A stretch of DNA of 64,000 nucleotides from Dactylis glomerata (GCA_007115705.1 QXEO01000382.1:6539318-6603317), one strand, 5' to 3'; counted from the stretch's first letter, positions 34,733-47,267 are shown. Notes: generated by a model from the sequence alone, not told the origin. Numbers and translations are program-made.

Positions 34733-37668
34733 GCATCCCCAAGCTTAACTCCTGCTCGTCCTCGAGTAGGTAAGTGATAACAAAAGAAATAATTTTTGAG
34801 GTGACATGCACCTACACAATCTTGATCACATATGTAAGCGTTGTGAGCTGGGATCAAAAGAACTTAAAACATGGGCATGAAAGACATATTCTTGATAGAA
34901 AAAACTTTGCAACCATGTTATAAACATGAAAATGAATACAAACAAAAGATCATGAAAATGAAACAATGAAAGTCAAACGTGTGTTCAAATCATAAGAAAA
35001 AACATACAAATGGTTTTCAGCTTGTCCTTAATAGAGAGCAAAACATAAATGCATAGGACACCTTCAAGTTTAAGAGGGCGACTAGATACAAATAATTTGA
35101 GAATAAGTGAAACCAACAATATGAATCAATCAATAAAAACTTTGGGACAATGCACATTATACTAAGAATGACAACTATGCTCTCCTAATGGTGCATAAAG
35201 ATAGAAGGTGGTGACTCAACATAAAAGTAAAAGAAATGCCCTTCGCTGAGGGAAGCAGTGATTGCAAGTTTTATAACCTTCAAAAATTATGGTACTTACC
35301 GGCTTTGAGCTCTCATTGCCCCCATCATAAGCATCTTGAATGGTTAAAGTTAATGCGAGAACACTTACGCTGCATATGCTTGACAAATCATAAGTTGAAA
35401 ACCTCGTGTCCCGTGAATACGAGTACCCAAATCTCATGCTACTTTACTTAGAGTCCCAAGCAAGGCTCTTGTCATTGTAAGTATATGCGTATCATTGAGA
35501 ACCGCCAACGGGGTACCTCTGTGCCCGATGACATGGAACAAGCCCACATCAAAATGACAGGACAAGCAGACAATGAACACCTCGACATCTCTTTTATTTA
35601 CCATTTGTTTAGCTTTTTATTTTGAGATGCGTCGTCGAATGTCCACTATGGGTATGCTGCAAATTTCCACCATGAATTATGCATGGCTTAGATTGGCGGC
35701 CTAGGCGTTTCCCTAACACATATACAAACTCCATGATCCCCGCAATATTCCCAATTCATTTCACACCGCGGACATCCATAAATAAAAGATCACGATATCA
35801 ACTCAAATAATAAGTGCAATGTTGAAAGCTTGCCCCACGACAGCATGGCTGGGCTAGTCTCCAACTTACAACTTGCAAGCATAACAACTCAACATAAGAG
35901 ACCACAATGTCAAATTTTTAAGAACAAGAAAAAGTAAAGTGTGCCTTCCGGTTCGTGAGAGCTTTACTGACCAATTTTTGCATAACACTGGTAAGAGTTT
36001 AATTTGAAGAGTAAATAAAAGCAAGTCAAATTTACTTGGAATAGCAAATTGCTAATAGGTATGTATGGTGGACACTTTGGCAAACTTGGTTTTTAGGAGT
36101 TGGATGCACGAGTAGAGCTCATACTCAGTACAAGGCGAGGGCTAGCAAAAGACTGAGAGCGACCAACTAAGAGAGCAATAATGGCCATAATCATGCAAAG
36201 CGACAAAGCGACATTAAAAGAAGCATAAGATGGCATCAAAAGTCAAAAACTAAATGATCATAGAGGCTATTGGCGACTTATAAGAGTCTAACATGTGTGA
36301 GCATGCGCCAAGTCAACCCAAATAAAGCATCGAGGAGAAAACCAAAATAATGCTTCCAAACGATAAAAACAACGCATGATTCTTTCAAAGGCTCATTAAG
36401 CAATCTCAGTTATTTGAGACAAGTCATGCTACAGCAAAACCACTAAGCATACTATCAAAAAGACATCAAGCACGACATGCAAAAGCCTAAGCCGCAGTCT
36501 ACACAAGCTCCTTCTTGTACCACTTTTTTGCATAACGTTTTTTCTCTTTTCCAACACCATTCGAATTTTTTATAAACACCTCTTTTGATGAAAACCAATA
36601 AAGATCAGAGGCAAAAATACACCTTGATTAAAGGATATAACAAGATCTGAACACAAATTAAGGCGAAAATTGAAAACTAAACGCAGTTCTAGAAAAAGAG
36701 AACACTCGTTGAAATGAATAGAGTGGAAAATGGAGTGTTCTTGGCAAATGAAAAGCAAGGCAACTTCTCCAAAAGAAATTTGTTGGGGTCCAACCATTTA
36801 TTGCAGCAAACAAACTAAAATAAACTGAAAACTAAAAACAACTGACGCTCCAAGAAAAACGCATAGTGCATGAAGCAATAAAAATATAGTGTCTTGAAAG
36901 GTGACCTGATTTTTGCCGATGAAGAAGGGGTGCCTCGGGGGCATCCCCAAGCTTTGACGCTTGTACTTCTTGGATATTTCTTGGGGTGATGCATGGGCAT
37001 CCCCAAGCTTGAGCTTTTTTCCATTCTTCAACTCATCTCATCACTCTCCGATCCCTACACTTGAAAACTTCCTTCATACAAAACTAAACACAAATCTATT
37101 AGCAACATTAGTGTAAGCATAACATATAATCAACCCTTTTTGCTTCAGGTTTTAACCCAAAACCACCACATATTAAGCCTATACTACTGTAGCAACTTCC
37201 CCAAAAGTTCCATGATCAAAAGAACTCAAAAAGAAAGCGATAAAGCGGCAAACACAAATATTGGCAGAAATCTGTCAAAACAGAACAGCTGATAAAGGTC
37301 GAATTTTTGAGGTGTTTTCTGTTGCTCAAATAAAAAATTGTTCAACTAATGAAAGTTTGGATATAACCTGGGGCATATGCACAAGAAATCGCAGGTCCAA
37401 AAGATATACAGAGAAGTTTCACAAATTTTTATGGTGCAGCACCAAAAACAGTTTCAGGACAGCAACATCCCCAAATCTTACCTCACTCAAATTAGAGGCT
37501 TCTCTTGGCACAACAACGAAATAAAAAGCATAAGGAGCGGTTATTATAGTAGTAATAACTTCCAAGACTCAAATAAAAGAAAAAGTACTAAAAATAAACA
37601 ATGGGTTATCTCCCAAGAGTGCTTTTCTTTAACGCCTTTGAGCTAGGCGCAGTAATTTGCAAAGATGC
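34733..37668 (-). other. Element A 3' non-coding block
   Basis: 2.9 kb without a long frame, collinear with 27675-30615 (element B) and 59277-62179 (element C). It contains two internal copies of AAGCTTGGGGATGC (minus strand, 36941-36954 and 36997-37010) besides the polypurine-tract copy at 34733-34746. Confidence 0.8.
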
Positions 37669-40160
37669 TCATGTGGGCGCCATATAAGAGCTTGAGGCAA
37701 AGGCTCCATATAGGAACTTAAAGCAATAGAGAGCATCAAAAATCAAGTATGGAACACATTTAAATCTAAACCACTTCCTATGAAAAATAGTCTTGTAAAG
37801 AGACAAGTCTTGAAAGCGCAAAGCAAAAAGCATAGGAAGGCAAAACAAGTATAGCTTCAAAAATTGCAACATAAAGAGGGGAAACTCAATATTGTTGAGA
37901 TCCATCAAACCATGTTTCCCTCTCTCATAATAACTTTCAGTAGCATTATGAATAGAACTAACAATATAACTATCACATAAAGCATCCCTATCATGAGCCA
38001 CATGCATAAAAGAATTAATACTCCCCACATGAACAATCGTAGTAGGAACAGATTCAACATAATAATTATTCTCATCACCATAATCATCAAAAATAGGAGG
38101 CATATTGTAATTATAACTAGTTTTCTCCTCAAAAGTAGGTGAACTGAAAACATTATACTCATCATCATGACCATCATAAGCTAGAGGTTTAGTATCATCA
38201 CAAGCTAGAGAACAGCTATTTCTCAAAGCATATTCATCAAACATATCATCATAAGAAGGAACATAGATAGTACTAATGGTACAACAATTATTAACCTTAG
38301 AATTGGTACCAAAAATATTTTCAATATAAAAAGTAGAGTGCTTTTCCCAATCATGATCACTAACATAGGTAACAGGCATAGGAACATCATCCCAATCAGA
38401 ATTATCATAATCTATAGCAGGATCATAACGCTTAGGGGAAGATACCGTGTCCTCTCGCCTTTTGCTCCTCTTCTTCTTCTTCTTCTTCATACTCTTCTTA
38501 CTCTCTCCTTTAGGAGGGAGAGACTTGAAGGGCATCTTTTCTACATAATCTGGTTTGCTGACAGAAACAACAGAAGAAACTTTGGAGGATTTCTCCTCTC
38601 TATTAATAAGATCGAAACATCTATTAGTCCTGTCATAGCTTGGCAAAACATCATGTTTTATAAGATCTTGCAAGTAAGTATTTATGAGGCAATCTTTAGC
38701 ACAATAGAGACGACAACCACGAAGGGTGCTATTAATATCAATATCTCTCATATCAACCAAAGAAATCTTTCTAGATATTTCTTCACAATTCAAAAACAAA
38801 GTAAGCTCATCATACTGATTGAAAGTAATCTTATCATCACAATACAAATCGGTGGTACTCGTTCGATTAACTGGGCATTGAAAATTAAAGTGACCCTTTT
38901 TACCGCAAAATTCACAAAGAAAAGGATAAAGCTCACAAACCCTTTCACCAAGCACATCTAGATCCTTGAGCCACATACTGGTTTCTTCATTTGCGTGGGT
39001 GATGCAATAATCTTCCTTGTTGTAACTCTGTTCACAAGGTCTATGTACTCCACAAAAATTAACATGCTTATAAGAAATAGGACTTTTAGAAGTTTGAGCA
39101 TGTTTATTGGAATCATCAACAACAATATCATTCTCTACGCGAGTGTCCTTAAAAGGTTCATGATACACGTCCCCATTTCCTTTAGGAACATTCATATGGG
39201 AAGCAAAGGCTTTAAAGCAATCAACCATAATTTGAGGATCAAGACCATACTTAGCACTAAGCTCTTGAAATTAGCAGTTTCAGCGAAAGACTTAATGCAA
39301 TTAAACTCGTAATTCGTACTTGATCCTTTACCTTTGTCGCTATCCCAACCTTCAATATTGTTTTGAATTGTTTCAAGCAGATCCCACTTGGCGTCGACAT
39401 CCTTGCTTGTGAAAGACCCATCAAAGCATGCATCTAGATAGTCCTTGTAATATCCTGAAAGCCTTGCATAAAAATTATTAATAACAATATTATGGGGAAG
39501 ATCATGAATAGGATATTTGTGCATTAGTAACTTCAATCTTCCCCACGCTTGGGCAATGCTTTCTCCCTCATGCGGATGAAAATTATAAATATAGTTTCTA
39601 TCTTTATAAACCTGACTAGAAGGATAGAATTTAGAATAAAAGAGATGTACAATTTCCTCCCAGTCAATAGATGGACCATCTTTAAGCAGCCGATACCACT
39701 CCCCAGCTCTGCCTTTCAATGATAAAGAGAATAGCCTCTTCTTAACTTGGTTCATTGAAATACCTGCACACTGGAACAACTCGCATAATTCATGTATAAA
39801 AAGCAAATGATCACCAGGATGGACAGTTCCATCTCCTAAATAGCAGTTATTCATAACACGTTTAACAATCTTCATAGGTATTTCAAAAGGATGAGGAGCA
39901 CAAGCATCATTAGAAACATCACATATGAGAGATAAAATATCATCAGAGCAAACTTTCTCCACTAAAGCTAGGAAACTAAAAATATCATGCTTAACAAAAC
40001 CAGCTTCCCCAAGCTTAGACTTTTCTATAGCATTAGCAATAACGGGATTCAAAGCATTCGTACTAATAATATTGCTATGCGAAATAAGCTCCAAAGGTTT
40101 TTCGATTTTCTCTTCAAATCTAAACTCAGAAAAAAGACTAAAAAACTCTTTATTTTCCAT
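37669..40160 (-). pseudogene. Element A gag with zinc knuckle and hydrophobic C-terminus
   Basis: First frame 39192-40160 starts MENKEFF and holds a retrotransposon-gag core (RLFSLSLKGRAGEWYRLL, then WEEIVHLFYSKFYP). A single-base frame change near 39275 leads into the second frame (37669-39228). That frame carries a CX2CX4HX4C knuckle (CEFCGKKGHFNFQC), Lys-rich and Asp/Tyr-rich segments, and a hydrophobic C-terminus beginning near YYERGKHG. The C-terminus is shared with the ORF of element C. There is no protease motif. Gag would package RNA in virus-like particles. The C-terminal domain is not one I can name. Confidence 0.8.
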
Positions 40161-40273
40161 TAAGCCTAACTAGTGAAAATAAAAACAAGAGACAAAAAGA
40201 TATAATTGCAGAATCTAAAGAAAATAACTCCGAGCACTCACACAGGAGGATGCGAGTACCTTTTACCTTACCT

Positions 40274-40290
40274 CCCCGGCAACGGCGCCA
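40274..40290 (-). promoter_or_regulatory. Element A primer-binding site (tRNA-Asp type)
   Basis: The minus strand reads TGGCGCCGTTGCCGGGG ten bases after the 5' LTR. This is the complement of the 3' end of plant tRNA-Asp (...CCCCGGCAACGGCGCCA). Confidence 0.85.
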
Positions 40291-40300
40291 GAAAAGAGCT

Positions 40301-41735
40301 TGATGTCTACGCACGCGTCTGTTCTTGTAGACAGTGTTGGGCCTCCAAGTGTAGAGATTTGTAGAATAGCAGCAAGTTTCCCTTAAGTGGATCACCCAAG
40401 GTTTATCGAACTCAGGGAGGAAGAGGTCAAAGCTATCCCTCTCAAGCAACCCTGCAATTACGATACAGAAAGTCTCTTGTGTCTCCAACACACCCAATAC
40501 ACTTGTCAGATATATAGGTGCACTAGTTCGGCGAAGAGATAGTGAAATACAAGTAGTTGTGATGATTATAAGTAGTAAACGCGATCTGAAATAAAAATGA
40601 CAGCAAGCAAACAAGTAACAAAACAGCGAGTAAACGGTGTGCAAAGCTTGGAAACAAGGCCTAGGGATCATACTTTCACTAGTGGACACACTCCCAACAA
40701 ATATAACATAATTGAACCAATAGATACTATCATCAATATGCAACTCAAAACAATTCTCCAATGGAAAACATACACTAATCATGCGTAGGGCTACGAAGCA
40801 CTCCTCAAAGTCCGTATATACCCAAACTAGATTGTCCCACACTATCACCATGAACGCACTAGATGGTTCCAACAAACACCAACATTTCATAGAGACATTA
40901 ACCAAAAAGATACACATGATGCACACACTAGTCACCTTTACACCATGATACGAGGTATCTCCGGAGAGTATAATAATTAAGCATAGGAGTAGCATAATAT
41001 CTGAATAATAACATCTACCAATTCAACTAGATACAAAGCTCATGATCACATAAAGATCACATCATGGGAGAGAGAGGTGAACCACATAGCTACCAGTAGA
41101 GCCCTCAGCCCCGGGGGAGAACTACTCCCTCCTCATTATAGGAGACAGCAAGGTTGATGGAGATGGCGGTGAGGTCGATGGAGACAGCGGAGACGGCGAT
41201 GGAGACCGATGGAGATGGCTCCGGGGGCACTTCCCCGTCCCGGCAGGGTGCCGAAACAGAGACTTCTGTCCCCCGAAATTCGTCGGCGGCGTCGGCGGAG
41301 CTGCGAAACTCTTTTTGGAAAATTGCCGATTCCCCTAGGGTTTTCCGTCCCGAGGCTTTATATAGGCGAAGGGGCGTCGTCAGGGGGCTGCCAGGGACTC
41401 CTCACACATAGGGGGCGCGGCCAGGGGCTGGGCCGCGCCGCCCTGGTGTGAGGCTGGCCCCTGGCCCCCCTCCGGCTCTCTTTCGGTCCTCGTCCTTCGT
41501 CCGGGAAAAATAGGAGTTCTCAAACTTGTTTCGTTCAATTCCGAGAATATTTCCTGTGTAGCTTTTCTGAAACACAAAAACAGCAGAAAACAGGGAACTG
41601 GCACTGTGGCGACTTGTTAATAGGTTAGGTCCGAAAAATGCATAAAAGTGCCACGAAGTGTAACGAAACATTAGGCAAATGGTGTAAAAACAAGCATGGA
41701 GCATCAAAAATTATGGATACGTTGGAGACGTATCA
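40301..41735 (-). repeat. Element A 5' LTR
   Basis: Starts TGATGTCTACGC and ends GAGACGTATCA on the plus strand. At 1435 bp it matches the reconstructed left LTR (1157 + 279 bp) with scattered mismatches. A TATATA box near 41360 on the plus strand is not in the element's own sense. Confidence 0.92.
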
Positions 41736-41740
41736 TTGAT

Positions 41741-43488
41741 CGGCCCATGTCACGAGCTGGCAAGGAGGTGTTCTTGAAGGCCGTGATCCAAGCGATTCCG
41801 ACCTTTGTGTTTAGCTGTTTTCAAGTTCCTGTTGCTAATTGTGGCAAGATGAGAGCCACCATTGCTAACCAATGGTGGGGTATTGAAGACGGGAAAAAGA
41901 AACTTCATTGGAGGTCATGGGAGTGGTTATCTACTCCTACATCTTTCGATGGACTTGGTTTTCATGATTTGTCCTTGTTCAATCAAGCGATGCTTGGAAG
42001 GCAAGGATGGAGCTTACTGACAGAGCCAACCTCTATGTGCGCCAGGGTTCTAAAGGGCAGGTACTTTCCTCATACTGACTTTTGGCATGCTCCAAACCTA
42101 GAACCTCATCGTTCACGTGGAGAAGCATTCTTTTTGGCCGTGAGCTGTTGCTTCGTGGTGTCCAGTGGGGTATTAGTGATGGGACGAGTGTCAAGATCAA
42201 GTCCAATCATTGGATATCGGATAGGCCACCGTATGTGCTTTGACCTCTGAAACCAATACCAAACATTGCGACAGTAAGTTGTCTGATCGATGAGGAGACT
42301 CATTCTTGGATCCCGGAGCTGGTATATGCATTCTTTGACGCGGCGACGGCAGAAATGATCCTCCAGATTCCGATTGATAGACATGGAGGCACTGACTTTG
42401 TTCGTTGGCCGTTCTCCAAACAAGGTATATACACTGTACGCTCGGCGTATAAGTTTTCTCGGTCTGACAAGTTCTTTGTCAACCGTAGCTTGGCTGGGAG
42501 GGGAATGCATTCTAGTTCGATGATTGAGGGAAAGGACTGGAAAGCTATCTGGAGAATCAATGCCCCAGGAAAAATGAAAATGAATTTGTGGAGATTTGCA
42601 CATGATTATCTCCCGAGTGGTGAATAGATGCAACGTCGGAGCATTCCAATGAGTGATCTGTGTATCTTTTGTGGTAGGAGTGAGGACATTGCGCATTCCT
42701 TACTCACCTGCCACTTTGCTAGAGAAGTGTGGCGCCTAATCAAACAGGTCTATTAAGACTTGGCTCTTCTCGTTTCTAAGTCAGGCGACGGAAGTGGAAG
42801 CCACTGTTCTAGCTGTTGTTGTTTTTTTGGGCACATTTGGGAGGCTCGGAATGATGCAAGGAATAATTCTGCCACTCCCACACCGAGTCAGACTTGTGCA
42901 AAAAGCCTAGCATATATTGAGATGATTATCCAGAACTGCTACAAGAAGAAACCTGCCAATCAAAGGCGTGAGACTAGACCTGCTATCAAATGGTATCTGC
43001 CGCCGAGGGGTGAGTATCTAATCAATGTTATTGCAGCTCTGTTTAATGATCTGAAGAGCATGGCAATGGGGATGGTGATCCTCGACCATTCAGGGGAGTG
43101 CAAACTGGTGGCTAGTGAGCCGCTTCAGGGATTCGCTGATCCAGAGTGCATGGAGGCTATGGCTCTTCGACGGGCAGTGCAAATTGCGAGAGAGAGAGAG
43201 AGAGAGAGAGAGAAAGGCTTTGTTCGAGTAAGCTTCCTCTCGAATTGCCTGTCACTTATCCAACGCCTGAATCATCGAGGGCCTGATCGTTCAGTGGTAG
43301 GCCTGGTGGTGAAGGATATCAGGATGTTGATCGATGGCTTCTCTTCGGCGACTTTCAGACATGTTCCTCGTTCTCAGAATGAACCGGCACACCTTTTAGC
43401 TCGTAATTGTGATGTATCGTCTTTAGGCTTTATTTCAGACTTTGCTCCGGATTTGATCCGAGAAACTATTTGTAATATTGTCAAGTAA
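41741..43488 (+). pseudogene. LINE ORF2, thumb, zf-RVT and RNase H after the insertion
   Basis: Continues as RPMSRAGKEVFLKAVIQ (41741 on). It then runs through broken frames to WKAIWRINAPGKMKMNLWR and a zf-RVT module (CIFCGR...HSLLTC near 42660-42715). It ends with an RVT_3-type RNase H domain (42830-43488: WYLPPRGEYLINVIAA, ECMEAMALRRAVQIA, HVPRSQNEPAHLLAR). Stops and frame changes near 42200-42250, 42627 and 42757 make it non-functional. A GA microsatellite inside the RNase H domain encodes alternating Arg-Glu. Confidence 0.85.
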
Positions 43489-43532
43489 TCAATAAAGTGC
43501 TATGTTCTGTCAAAATAAATAAATACATGCAA

Positions 43533-43720
43533 CATGTCTATTTCTTAGATATTTAGCTCTTACTAGTTTTTGCCATAAGCCTTCCCTACTCTCCAATTTC
43601 CACCACCATTTCACCAACAAGCTAGTATTCATTTTTTTCTAGATTTTTAATTCCCAACCCACCTTTTTCTTTATGTCTTGCAATTAGTTGCACATGAGTT
43701 GCAACTCGGCAACTTAGATC
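43533..43720 (-). mobile_element. Old minus-strand LINE, 5' remaining part
   Basis: The minus strand translates, with one frame break, to KEKGGLGIKNLEK and then LLVKWWWKLESREGLWQKLV, the classic LINE region between RT thumb and zf-RVT. It joins onto 24381 once the inserted plus-strand LINE and one TSD copy are removed. The right boundary is approximate. Confidence 0.68.
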
Positions 43721-44041
43721 TACCCTTTAGGGGAGTTTTTGAGAAAGGGATACATACGCAATACTTCTCATATTCATTTTAACAGAAATAACTTTTAGGG
43801 AAATTTTAACAGAAAAATAAGAGGTACTGGAAAAAGGCCACATTCAATTTCAAAAAAGAGGGATCGAACAATTCCATATTGGACACGTCTAGGCGAAGAC
43901 AGCTCTCCGGATCAGATCTACTCTACGGCGCTGTGTTGCGGGCAGCCCCACCTTATTAAGTTGCAGCTCCGAAATACCACAAACGCCCCCAGCCCCCAAT
44001 CCCAACCCAAGTCAAAGAACCTACCCTTTTCCTCTTCCTCC
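43721..44041 (+). other. 5' flank of the DNA glycosylase gene
   Basis: Presumptive promoter and 5' UTR. No convincing TATA box was seen. The open frame extends upstream of the ATG to 43961 but would need a TTG start there. Confidence 0.4.
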
Positions 44042-45019
44042 ATGGGCGAGCAATCCCTCTCCCAGCCCCATCCTCTTCCCCCGTCGGCCCCCTCCTCCGC
44101 CGCCTCTACTCCCGCCGTCTCCGCATCCACCACCCTCGCCGCAGCTTCCGCCTCCCGTCCCAAGAAGAAGCCGCGCCCGTCCGACTCCGGCGCGTCCAAG
44201 AAGCCCCGCCTGGCGCTGTCCGTCCGGGGCCGACCCCTGTCGGTGGAGGGCGAGGTGGCCGCGGCCATCCGGCACCTGCGGTGCGCGGATCCGTCCCTCG
44301 CCGCCGTCATCGACTCCCACGAGCCCCCAGCCTTCCACTGCCCGCACCGCCCCTTCCACTCCCTCGTCCGATCCATCCTCTACCAGCAGCTCGCCTTCAA
44401 GGCCGCCGCCTCCGTCTACTCACGCTTCATCGCGCTCCTCGGCGGCGAGCCCGGCGTGCTCCCCGACGCCGTCCTCGCGCTCACCGTCGACCAGCTCCGC
44501 CACATCGGCGTGTCTCCGCGCAAGGCGTCGTACCTCCACGACCTCGCCCGCAAGTATGTCAACGGGATCCTCTCCGACCCCTCCATCGTCAGCATGGACG
44601 ACCGCTCCCTCGCCTCCATGCTCACCATGGTCAACGGCATCGGCAATTGGAGCGTCCACATGTTCATGATCTTCTCCCTCGCGCGCCCGGACGTGCTCCC
44701 CTCGGCGGACCTCGGGGTGAGGAAGGGCGTACAGATGCTCTATGGGCTGGAGGATGTGCCCCGCCCGTCGCAGATGGAGAAGCTCTGCGAGCAGTGGCGC
44801 CCGTACCGCTCTGTCGCCGCCTGGTACATGTGGCGGCTCATCGAGGCCAAGAACACGGTACCCGTCACCTTGCCTGTGATACCGCCTGCACTGCCTGCGC
44901 CTGGTGAGGAGTTCATGCTCCAGGAGCAGCATCAGCACCAGCAGCATCAGCAGCATCAGCGTCAGGAGCAACACCAACCAACTCCCATCCAAATGATCGA
45001 TCCGGTTCACATGCTTTAA
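44042..45019 (+). CDS. DNA-3-methyladenine glycosylase, AlkA/HhH-GPD family
   Basis: Single-exon frame of 325 residues. The ATG at 44042 (CCATGGGC context) is chosen because the longer frame starts only at TTG. It removes alkylated purines such as 3-methyladenine in base-excision repair. An N-terminal Ser/Ala/Pro-rich tail holds a basic RPKKKPR (about 39-45), a likely nuclear signal. The HhH-GPD fold follows: FHSLVRSILYQQLAFKAA, the helix-hairpin-helix VNGIGNWS (197-204) and the catalytic Asp in PSADLGV (D223), matching AlkA Asp238. The C-terminus is a low-complexity His/Gln tail (about 294-312). High GC and codon bias are typical of grass genes. No breaks were seen. Confidence 0.93.
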   Translation: MGEQSLSQPHPLPPSAPSSAASTPAVSASTTLAAASASRPKKKPRPSDSGASKKPRLALSVRGRPLSVEGEVAAAIRHLRCADPSLAAVIDSHEPPAFHCPHRPFHSLVRSILYQQLAFKAAASVYSRFIALLGGEPGVLPDAVLALTVDQLRHIGVSPRKASYLHDLARKYVNGILSDPSIVSMDDRSLASMLTMVNGIGNWSVHMFMIFSLARPDVLPSADLGVRKGVQMLYGLEDVPRPSQMEKLCEQWRPYRSVAAWYMWRLIEAKNTVPVTLPVIPPALPAPGEEFMLQEQHQHQQHQQHQRQEQHQPTPIQMIDPVHML

Positions 45020-45350
45020 GGATTGGGCTGAATTCGGTATCGCTCACTCCTGCTCATTAGTTCTTGATGTTAGATGGATGGTTTCCATAGCTGCATTTGT
45101 GTACCATTGTTCTGTATCAGCCAATAAGTGTAGCATTGGAAATGTCCAGGGGGAAACTTCTTATTCAATCAGTTGGCTTTATGATTCTGTTAAAGAGTGG
45201 ATATTTGTTTTTCTTTAGACCATGTAAAAACATTGTTAGTCTCCAAGAGTCTTCCCATCAGAGTTCCGGCATGCTTGTACTTCATCTGTAATACTTAATA
45301 CATTTAGAGCATGACAAACATAACAGCCTGTTCTAAGGGCATGTTACCTG
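45020..45350 (+). other. 3' flank of the DNA glycosylase
   Basis: AT-rich 3' UTR region with several AATAA-like words (45122, 45292) but no single clear polyadenylation signal. No other gene is visible. Confidence 0.4.
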
Positions 45351-45461
45351 TACCCCCATATTGATTACTTGGTAATAAAAATGTTATCAGTTGTTTGCAT
45401 AATTTTGTATCCCCATGTTGTTTACTTGGTAATAAATGTTATCAGTTCTTTGCATAATTTC
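45351..45461. repeat. Two-copy tandem repeat, ~55 bp, with AATAAA words
   Basis: GTACCCCCATATTGATTACT at 45351 recurs as GTATCCCCATGTTGTTTACT near 45408. Both are followed by TGGTAATAAA and TGTTATCAGTT(G/C)TTTGCATAATTT. Each unit carries a possible polyadenylation signal. Confidence 0.75.
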
Positions 45462-47250
45462 AATACTGCGCACTGAAGAGCTCACAAATGTTGAGCTAAC
45501 AAAATACATGTTCTAGTTGAATCACTTGTTGAAGTATGTATTTGGAGACCGAAGATGGTGTAGTACCATTGTACCATGTCCATATGATAGAGCTAGCATT
45601 GATATGTGAAACAATAAACATTGGCCAGAATTTTGTTGAAATTGTCATAGGAATGTGCAACCATCTAGGTTTATCACTAGTTTGACAATGCCATACTATT
45701 AATGAGCTACTGCAGGTGTTTAACTGGATAAACTGTTGAGCTTATTGACAAAATGTCTGCTGAGTTCTATACAGAATAGTAGTCTAAAGTTTTTTGATGC
45801 GATAAACATGGCAGGTCTATCTCCCAAATGCACATTTCCAAGATAAAATACTCAAATTGTCAGTGCAATCCCACGCTCTAGTTTGCTCCACAATCATATG
45901 TGCTACAACATATGAAAACCATCATTGATGCTGGCAATAGTAACTTGGTAGATCCGTCAATTTTCAGATGTCAAGGAGCTATGGACATATATCCTTTCAA
46001 ACTAAATGCCTGAGGTATCCGAGTATTCTGCGTGATACCTTGTGTTCTCCACCGCATATCTACACAATCATAGTACACATGATATAACATTGCAGTAAGC
46101 AGTCAACAAATCATTCTTATATTTGGTGGTTATATTATAATACCAAGAGAATCGTTGTGCTTATGGCTGATGTGGTATGTGACCATTCGGTGATTGTATT
46201 TTCTTTATTTGTTGGAAACATCACTGTGAAGTACAGAATATATGTCCTGCAAAAGGTGAAAACGGTCCTCGTGATAGTTCGGTTGTTGATTATATTTGCA
46301 CAACATTTCCTGATAGGCTTAGAAATGCAGTTTTGGATAGTGAAGAAAGTGTGTCCAGTTGGGTGGCAGTTTTCTCTTCTGTGTTGATGATGTGGATTTT
46401 GAAAGGGTAAGGAACCAGGTTTCCTCATGGAAGTTAATCTATGATATTGAAGTGTTCAATGAGTAAGTTGCTTCAGTAGCCATCATGGCCATTTCACTGT
46501 ACTTTGTGATGCACCCTGACAGTTAACAGGGAGGAAGACAAGACCCCCTCCTGAAATTATGATGAAGATCACAGAACATACACTAGTTGACCTTTTGTCT
46601 GTCCTTTGTTCCACTTAACATATGATGAAGACAAGAACCTCAAGGAAAATTTGAACTCGGCAAACCTCTTTGTAATTTGTTGCAAGGATGTACATAAATG
46701 GCTCTGTAGAAATGCTTTGTTTGATCCACCACATTCCCCATCATTCTGCTAGTCCCTCCTCCTTGCGGCACGCCGGCTCTCCGGTGAGCTCACCTACTGG
46801 GCTGGCGAGAGATAGACTTCATCATGCCAGGATATGCCTCCTTCTCTTCACAGAAATATAGTTTTCAGAGGGCGTGAATATACCAGAAAAGAATTATATA
46901 TTTCCTTGACTGTTATTGCGTATGTGATTGCGTGAATATACTCAAACAGATACCATATTCCATGGGGGCCATTCTTCAGCTTCCTCGGCATCAACGGATG
47001 ATACATATATTTTTGGCATGACAGAGATTGACATCCCTCTCCTTATCACTGATGAGTAGGATTATTGCAGGTCTCGATCATTATACTGTTAAGCGCGGCA
47101 AAAATAAACAGCTATCACGGCATATGCCCTCAGATATCCGCCATTGCCGGGATGCACCCACGGAGGTGATAACAAGTACCTTGGACTCGCCTCCTTGTTC
47201 ATCCGCGTCGTCGTCACCATCTGATCGTCGGCGTGCAGATGATCGTGTTG
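45462..47250. other. Intergenic spacer, no gene seen
   Basis: AT-rich, with frames under 100 codons on both strands that show no domain. I see no TE termini or RNA gene. The last ~150 bases form the distal promoter of the acyl-activating enzyme. Confidence 0.45.
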
Positions 47251-47259
47251 CAATGCCAC

Positions 47260-47267
47260 TATAAATA
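47260..47267 (+). promoter_or_regulatory. TATA box of the acyl-activating enzyme gene
   Basis: TATAAATA about 110 bp upstream of the ATG at 47377, in the context CACTATAAATAGC, which is a consensus plant TATA. Confidence 0.65.

Larger units (their letters stand above)
24941..41735 (-). mobile_element. Gypsy element A, non-autonomous, interrupted by element B
   Basis: Bounded by the TSD TTGAT (24936-24940, 41736-41740), which restores the LINE reading when removed. The right LTR (5' on the minus strand) is 40301-41735. The left LTR is 24941-26097 continued at 34454-34732 after element B. A tRNA-Asp-type primer site lies at 40274-40290. The interior has a gag region with a zinc knuckle and a C-terminal extension (37669-40160) and a ~2.9 kb non-coding 3' block (34733-37668). 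No protease, RT, RNase H or integrase is present. Confidence 0.93.
24382..43521 (+). mobile_element. 5'-truncated LINE split by Gypsy element A
   Basis: The 11-bp TSD AATACATGCAA at 24371-24381 and 43522-43532 brackets the whole unit. The LINE is 24382-24940 plus 41741-43521 (about 2.3 kb). The middle is the later Gypsy insertion, with its own 5-bp TSD TTGAT. It ends in a weak A-rich tail (CAAAATAAAT). Confidence 0.88.

Noticed and set aside
38338..38961. 207-codon plus-strand frame
   Set aside because: It lies antisense to the element A gag frame and is low-complexity Ile/Thr/Arg. The gag strand has the zinc knuckle.
44281..44907. 208-codon alternative frame within the glycosylase gene
   Set aside because: Arg/Pro-rich frame shift of the HhH-GPD coding region with no independent evidence.
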